The notes under the pieces are model-generated. The model ran no database searches and was not told where the DNA came from. It worked only from the letters and a program-made list of their open reading frames with translations. Shown here in pieces: positions 4,798-8,945 of a DNA stretch of 8,945 nucleotides; the first letter of the stretch is position 1, and each line of letters starts with the position of its first letter. A program made the translations under genes and the position numbers. The DNA comes from an uncultured Eisenbergiella sp. (GTDB taxonomy: Bacteria > Bacillota > Clostridia > Lachnospirales > Lachnospiraceae). The DNA lies in contig CAJUEL010000081.1 of the NCBI GenBank assembly GCA_910585455.1, positions 1 through 8,945 of the forward strand, in the 5' to 3' direction.

Positions 4798-5841
4798 TTA
4801 TTTTGCTGCTCTTGCTTCTCTGATCTTCTCAGTCAGTGCCGGAACGATCTTATTCAGATCACCGACAACGCCATAATCAGCCACATCGAAGATGGGAGCG
4901 GTCTCGTCCTTGTTGATCGCGATGATGATATCGGATTCTTCCATGCCCGCCAGATGCTGAATCGCGCCGGAAATACCGATTGCGAAATATACATGAGGGC
5001 GGACAGTCTTACCGGTCTGACCTACCTGCAGATCCTTCGGCTTCCAGCCGGAATCCACAACCGCACGGGAACAGCTCACGGTTCCGCCGATCGCATCCGC
5101 CAGATCCTCAAGAAGCTTGAAGTTCTCCGGGCTTCCCACGCCACGGCCGCCGGATACCAAAATCTTGGCATCCATGATATCCTCGATATCGGAAACCGCT
5201 TTTACGATCTCCATGATCTCCACATACTTGTTGTCCGGTGTGAAGCCGGGATTGAATTCCTCGATCACCGCCTGTGCGCCTTCCGTGCGGGGGGCCTTCT
5301 GCATAACGCCGGGACGTACGGTCGCCATCTGCGGACGGAAGTCCGGACATGCGATCGTCGCGATCGTGTTGCCGCCGAATGCGGGACGGGTCATCAGAAG
5401 CTGATTGTGCTTCTGCTCTTTGCCCGGAACCGGATTGATCGGGAAATCGCCGATGTCAAGCTGTGTGCAGTCCGCGGTAAGACCTGTATGGATTCTCGCG
5501 GAAACGCGGGGTCCTAAGTCACGTCCGATTGCGGTAGCGCCTACCAGCATGATTTCGGGTTTATACTTTTTGATCACTTCGGAAAGGGCATGGGCATAGG
5601 GCTCTGTCCTGTATTCCTTCAGCTCCGGATCATCCACAACGATGATTCTGTCAGCGCCGTACTCGGCAAGCTCCGTGCAAAGTCCCTTTACATCGCTGCC
5701 GATCAAAACTGCGGTTACCTGTGTGTCCAAATCCTTTGCCAGATCTTTTCCTTTTCCGACCAGCTCCAGTGCAATGCTGCTCAGTTTGTTATCAACCTGC
5801 TGTGCAAAGACAAATACGCCTTTATATTCTTCTAAGTTCAT
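4798..5841 (-). CDS. etfA: Electron-transfer flavoprotein alpha subunit
   Basis: EtfA pairs with EtfB to carry electrons to butyryl-CoA dehydrogenase; in anaerobic Clostridia this Etf is known to bifurcate NADH electrons between crotonyl-CoA and ferredoxin. The 347-residue protein has the N-terminal Etf domain (about 5-190) and the C-terminal FAD domain (about 215-345). FAD-site motifs are SGGRGVGSPENF (230-241), SRAVVDSGW (258-266), QVGQTGK (272-278), GISGAIQH (289-296) and NKD (310-312). There is no ferredoxin-like extension. The start is uncertain: I chose ATG because homologues begin close to this Met-Asn-Leu-x-Glu-Tyr-Lys-Gly sequence; a GTG four codons upstream (5853) is in frame. Neither has a strong ribosome-binding site. 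It follows etfB by 37 bases and is the last gene before the terminator. Confidence 0.95.
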   Translation of the reverse strand: MNLEEYKGVFVFAQQVDNKLSSIALELVGKGKDLAKDLDTQVTAVLIGSDVKGLCTELAEYGADRIIVVDDPELKEYRTEPYAHALSEVIKKYKPEIMLVGATAIGRDLGPRVSARIHTGLTADCTQLDIGDFPINPVPGKEQKHNQLLMTRPAFGGNTIATIACPDFRPQMATVRPGVMQKAPRTEGAQAVIEEFNPGFTPDNKYVEIMEIVKAVSDIEDIMDAKILVSGGRGVGSPENFKLLEDLADAIGGTVSCSRAVVDSGWKPKDLQVGQTGKTVRPHVYFAIGISGAIQHLAGMEESDIIIAINKDETAPIFDVADYGVVGDLNKIVPALTEKIREARAAK

Positions 5842-5878
5842 CTCACTAACCACGCTTTCTACTATTTTAGGCCATGTA

Positions 5879-6661
5879 TTAAATTACATGTTTTGTCAGT
5901 AACTTATCCATAATATAGTCAACAGACTCTGTCGGGTCGAGAACCACTTTTTCGCCTGCACCCTTACGAACCTTATCGGATGCCTTTGCGATCTGTGTCG
6001 GAGATCCCTTTAAACCAAGATTGGAATCCTCCACATCCACCAGCTTGTCTCTTCCCCATACGGTGATCTCCGCGTTATAAGCATCGAAAATGCCGCCGGG
6101 AGTCATATAGCGGGGCTCATTTAACTCTGCCAGCGCCGTGATCAGGCAAGGCATCTGCGCTTTCAGAACATGATATCTGTCGTCAAACTGACGCTCTACG
6201 ATGACGGAATTTCCCTCGATCTTAATATTCTGCGCATAGCTGATGACGGGGAGGTTTAAATGCTCGGAAATCTGCGGTCCCACCTGCGCGGTGTCGCCGT
6301 CGATCGCCTGACGTCCCGTAATGATCAGATCATATTCCAGATTGCGGATCGCACCCGCCAGCGTCTGGCTGGTCGCCCAGGTATCCGCGCCGCCCAGCAC
6401 TCTGTCGGTCACAAGGATGCCCTTGTCCGCGCCCATGGCGATCGCCTCACGCAGAACCTCCTCCGCCTTGGGAAGACCCATCGTGACTACGGTAACCTCT
6501 GCACCATACTGATCCTTTAATCTTAAGGCTGCTTCCAGGCCCGCCTTATCATCCGGATTCATGATTGCGAGCATTGCGCTTCTGTCCAGCGTGCCGTCGG
6601 GATTGAATTTCACGCCGCCCTTGGTATCCGGAACCTGTTTTACACAAACAACGATTTTCAT
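5879..6661 (-). CDS. etfB: Electron-transfer flavoprotein beta subunit
   Basis: EtfB binds FAD, the bifurcating flavin in the clostridial complexes, and docks with EtfA and Bcd. The 260-residue protein matches the family length. Motifs are CVKQVPDT near the N-terminus (6-13), NPDDKAGLEAALRLKD (35-50), GRQAIDGDTAQVGPQ at 116-130 with the FAD-binding DGDTAQVGP loop, and the family signature NEPRYMTPGGI at 181-191. The ATG at 6661 is preferred because AAGGAG precedes it by 11 bases; the in-frame GTG four codons upstream overlaps that site. Gene order bcd-etfB-etfA is the usual clostridial one. The gap from bcd is 77 bases, with no hairpin or convincing promoter. Confidence 0.96.
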   Translation of the reverse strand: MKIVVCVKQVPDTKGGVKFNPDGTLDRSAMLAIMNPDDKAGLEAALRLKDQYGAEVTVVTMGLPKAEEVLREAIAMGADKGILVTDRVLGGADTWATSQTLAGAIRNLEYDLIITGRQAIDGDTAQVGPQISEHLNLPVISYAQNIKIEGNSVIVERQFDDRYHVLKAQMPCLITALAELNEPRYMTPGGIFDAYNAEITVWGRDKLVDVEDSNLGLKGSPTQIAKASDKVRKGAGEKVVLDPTESVDYIMDKLLTKHVI

Positions 6662-6738
6662 TGTATGATTCACTCCTTATTTTTATTGTAAGCTTGTTTC
6701 CACGAAAGAAATCTGATTCGTATGCCAATGCTACAGGA

Positions 6739-7890
6739 TTATTTCAACAGGGCTGCGGAAATAACCATTCTCTGCACTTCGCTGGTTCCTTCATAGATCT
6801 CCGTGATCTTCGCATCACGCATCATGCGCTCCACATCGTACTCTCTGGTGTAGCCATAACCGCCGTGCAGCTGTACAGCCTTGGTGGTAACTTCCATAGC
6901 AACCTCTGCAGCGTAAAGCTTTGCCTTGGCAGCCTCTACGGAGTAAACCTTCTGGGTCTGTTTTGCCATGGCTGCCTTGTAAACGAGAAGCTGTGCCGCT
7001 TCCACCTTCGTAGCCATGTCAGCGAGCTGGAACTGGGTATTCTGGAACTGCCCGATCGCTCTGCCGAACTGCTTTCTTTCTTTTACATAGGAGATGGTGG
7101 ATTCCAAAGCGCCCTCCGCAATGCCCAGCGCCTGGGATGCGATGCCGATACGTCCGCCGTCCAGCGTATGCATGGCGATATTGAAGCCCTTGCCCTGCTG
7201 TCCTAACAGATTCTCCTTCGGGATTCTGCAATCCTGGAAGATCAGCTCATAAGTAGAGGAACCGCGGATACCCATCTTCTTCTCCTTTGTGCCAAAGGTG
7301 AAGCCGGGGGTTCCTTTTTCCACGATGAAAGCGGAAATCTCTTTCATCTTCTTGCCGCGCTTTTCAATTGTGCCGGTCACTGCAAAAATCACATAAACAT
7401 CCGCTTCCTTACCGTTGGTGATGAAGCATTTGGAACCGTTTAAGATCCATTCATCGCCATCTAAAACAGCCTTGGTCTGCTGTCCCTGCGCGTCTGTTCC
7501 TGCGCCGGGCTCGGTCAGACCGAATGCGCCCAGCTTCTCTCCCTTTGCCAGGGGAACCAGGAATTTCTGCTTCTGCTCTTCCGTGCCGTAGGTCAGAATC
7601 GGATCACAGCAAAGAGAAGTATGAGCGGAAACAATAACGCCTGTCGTGCCGCAAACCTTGGACAGCTCTTCCACGCACATCGCATAGGTTAACACGTCGC
7701 AGCCCTGTCCGCCGTATTCCTTCGGCACCGGAATGCCCATGAAACCGGCCTTGATCATTTTGTCAACGGTCACTCTGGGAAATTCCTCTGTTTCGTCCAC
7801 TTCCTGTGCCAGGGGCTTTACCTCTTTCTCGGCAAACTCTTTGAAAAGCTGCCTTGCCATTTCATGTTTCTTATCTAACATAAAATCCAT
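6739..7890 (-). CDS. bcd: Butyryl-CoA dehydrogenase
   Basis: Bcd reduces crotonyl-CoA to butyryl-CoA in a complex with EtfAB. The 383-residue protein is a full-length short-chain acyl-CoA dehydrogenase. Landmarks are FGLTEPGAGTD (123-133, flavin and substrate contacts), ITNG (157-160), DGGRIGIA (244-251), RKQFGRAI (272-279), LHGGYGYTREY (341-351) and YEGTSEVQRMVI at 366-377 with the expected catalytic base Glu367. No frameshift or truncation is seen. GGAGG stands nine bases before the ATG, 18 bases after the hbd stop. Sequence alone cannot exclude another short-chain acyl-CoA substrate, but the crt, hbd and etf neighbours define the butyrate pathway. Confidence 0.96.
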   Translation of the reverse strand: MDFMLDKKHEMARQLFKEFAEKEVKPLAQEVDETEEFPRVTVDKMIKAGFMGIPVPKEYGGQGCDVLTYAMCVEELSKVCGTTGVIVSAHTSLCCDPILTYGTEEQKQKFLVPLAKGEKLGAFGLTEPGAGTDAQGQQTKAVLDGDEWILNGSKCFITNGKEADVYVIFAVTGTIEKRGKKMKEISAFIVEKGTPGFTFGTKEKKMGIRGSSTYELIFQDCRIPKENLLGQQGKGFNIAMHTLDGGRIGIASQALGIAEGALESTISYVKERKQFGRAIGQFQNTQFQLADMATKVEAAQLLVYKAAMAKQTQKVYSVEAAKAKLYAAEVAMEVTTKAVQLHGGYGYTREYDVERMMRDAKITEIYEGTSEVQRMVISAALLK

Positions 7891-7908
7891 GTCTTTATTC
7901 CTCCAAAA

Positions 7909-8748
7909 TTATTTTTTGTAGTCATAGAACCCGATTCCGGTCTTCTTGCCCAGCTTGCCAGCGCGCACCATTTTGCGCAGAAGCGGATGAGGACGGTATT
8001 TCGGATCGCCGGTTTCGGACTGCAGCACTTCCATGATGGCCAGAACGATGTCCAGACCTACCAGGTCGCCCAGCGCCAGCGGTCCCATGGGATGGGATGC
8101 GCCCAGCTTCATCGCCGTGTCGATGTCCTCCACGGATGCGATGCCGTCCGCATAAATGCCGATCGCTTCGTTGATCATGGGGATCAGAATCTTATTCACC
8201 ACAAAGCCGGGAGCCTCTTTTACCTCTACCGGAGTCTTGCCGATCTCTACGGAAATGTCCTTGATCTTCTGCACCAGGTCCGCAGGCGTATTCTCACCCG
8301 CGATCACTTCAACCAGCTTCATTCTGTCGGCAGGATTGAAGAAATGCATGCCGATCAGCGGTCTGTCAAGACCTGCGCCCATCTCCGTGATGGACAAAGA
8401 AGAGGTGTTGGAAGCAAAAATGCACTCAGGCTTCACGATATCCATCAGCTCTTTGAAGGTGGATTTCTTGATTTCCATCTTCTCGGGAGCAACCTCGATC
8501 ACCAGGTCGCAATCCGTGCAGATGTCCTTCAATCCACAGGTAACCTTGCCCATAATCTCATCGCCCTTTTCCTGGCTGATCTTTTCCTTGCTCACCAGGA
8601 AATTGATGTTCTTCTGGATTCTGGCCTTGCCGCCTTCTGCGAACTCCATTTTGATATCGCAAAGGCAAACCTCATAACCGTCTGTCATCGCAAACGCCTG
8701 TGCAATTCCTGCACCCATTGTGCCGGCACCGATAACGCCAACTTTCAT
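7909..8748 (-). CDS. hbd: 3-hydroxybutyryl-CoA dehydrogenase
   Basis: Hbd reduces acetoacetyl-CoA to 3-hydroxybutyryl-CoA. The 279-residue protein has an N-terminal Rossmann domain with GAGTMGAGIA (7-16) and an acidic residue at the end of the second strand (Asp31), which favours NAD over NADP. Active-site elements are SNTSS (113-117), His135 in MHFFNPA, Glu147 in VEVIAG and Asn185 in FVVNKIL. The helical C-terminal domain ends in GKKTGIGFYDY. The chosen ATG has GGAGG eight bases upstream. Reading on to an ATG 27 codons earlier would add a non-conserved tail that overlaps the end of crt and the hairpin between the genes, so I rejected it. Confidence 0.97.
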   Translation of the reverse strand: MKVGVIGAGTMGAGIAQAFAMTDGYEVCLCDIKMEFAEGGKARIQKNINFLVSKEKISQEKGDEIMGKVTCGLKDICTDCDLVIEVAPEKMEIKKSTFKELMDIVKPECIFASNTSSLSITEMGAGLDRPLIGMHFFNPADRMKLVEVIAGENTPADLVQKIKDISVEIGKTPVEVKEAPGFVVNKILIPMINEAIGIYADGIASVEDIDTAMKLGASHPMGPLALGDLVGLDIVLAIMEVLQSETGDPKYRPHPLLRKMVRAGKLGKKTGIGFYDYKK

Positions 8749-8777
8749 TGTATTGTCCTCCTGTTTTCTATTTTGTT

Positions 8778-8810
8778 GTTCCGCCGATCTGTCACCCAGT
8801 CCGGCGGAAC
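8778..8810 (-). repeat. Intercistronic hairpin between crt and hbd
   Basis: GTTCCGCCG and CGGCGGAAC form a perfect nine-pair stem around 15 bases, within which CTG and CAG can pair further. It fills the middle of the 80-base crt-hbd gap and ends 29 bases before the hbd start codon. A U run does not follow, so it is not an intrinsic terminator. A role in RNA processing, stability or different expression of crt and hbd is plausible. Confidence 0.6.
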
Positions 8811-8828
8811 CGTCTTCCTGAAATAACA

Positions 8829-8945
8829 TCAGCAGTTTTTGAAGGGCTCCTTCACCTTTTCCTTATTCCTGTCAAGGAAAAACGCCATGCCGTACTTCTG
8901 ATCTTCCGTTTCAAAGCAATCGCCGAACAGCTTCTCTTCGATCAC
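8829..8945 (-). CDS. crt: Crotonase (3-hydroxybutyryl-CoA dehydratase), C-terminal end only
   Basis: Only the last 38 residues and the TGA stop are in the window; the rest continues past the right edge. The reading frame has EEKLFGDCFETEDQKYGMA followed by a Phe-Leu-x-Arg-Asn-Lys ending. This is the typical C-terminal region of short-chain enoyl-CoA hydratases (LFG-x-CF-x-TEDQK-x-GM, then a basic helix). The enzyme interconverts 3-hydroxybutyryl-CoA and crotonyl-CoA, the step between Hbd and Bcd. The position directly upstream of hbd fits the usual clostridial crt-hbd-bcd-etf arrangements. The final residues after the basic helix (PFKNC) are less conserved. Confidence 0.88.
   Translation of the reverse strand: MIEEKLFGDCFETEDQKYGMAFFLDRNKEKVKEPFKNC

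Noticed and set aside
7987..8826. A 279-codon plus-strand open frame
   Set aside because: It is the antisense shadow of hbd, rich in His and Arg with no family features; hbd is unmistakable on the other strand.
8749..8829. A 27-codon N-terminal extension of hbd
   Set aside because: It would read through the intercistronic hairpin and overlap the crt stop; the Rossmann start MKVGVIGAGTMG with GGAGG just upstream is the expected N-terminus.
1..8945. CRISPR arrays, insertion sequences, phage genes or Rex operators
   Set aside because: No regularly spaced direct repeats, transposase motifs, phage proteins or TTGT-type Rex palindromes were seen in the intergenic regions; all larger spaces are filled by housekeeping metabolic genes.

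Overview
The window looks like part of the chromosome of an anaerobic, butyrate-forming Firmicute, most likely a clostridial gut-type bacterium of the Lachnospiraceae kind. The reasons are the gene set (crotonase, 3-hydroxybutyryl-CoA dehydrogenase, butyryl-CoA dehydrogenase, an electron-transfer flavoprotein pair, phosphate butyryltransferase, butyrate kinase), strong GGAGG ribosome-binding sites, tRNA genes without encoded CCA, and a flavin reductase-rubredoxin fusion typical of anaerobes. I cannot name the species. Every gene I can support is on the minus strand, so the locus reads from right to left.

Layout in order of transcription. Block A (8945 to 4798): the end of crt, then hbd, bcd, etfB and etfA, closed by a textbook intrinsic terminator at 4731-4767. 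Block B (4700 to 2687): a flavin reductase-rubredoxin fusion, a 59-residue putative membrane protein and mtnA. These are tightly packed, with no clear promoter of their own. Block C (2599 to 602): ptb and buk, 12 bases apart, with a strong promoter whose -35 box contains the mtnA stop codon, possibly a second promoter closer in, and a strong hairpin after buk. Block D (425 to 174): tRNA-Ser(UGA) and tRNA-Ser(GGA), driven by a near-consensus promoter with an A/T-rich upstream tract. Left of them, a further strong leftward promoter (106-134) drives something outside the window; a perfect inverted repeat covers its -10 box.

Together crt, hbd, bcd and etfBA convert 3-hydroxybutyryl-CoA, crotonyl-CoA and acetoacetyl-CoA to butyryl-CoA. 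By family knowledge, Bcd-EtfAB couples crotonyl-CoA reduction by NADH to ferredoxin reduction. Ptb and Buk then turn butyryl-CoA into butyrate and ATP. Thiolase is not in the window, and the crt promoter lies beyond the right edge. The window is mostly a well-known pathway. The less ordinary parts are the redox/methionine-salvage block placed between the two halves of the pathway, and several precise inverted repeats in the intergenic regions.
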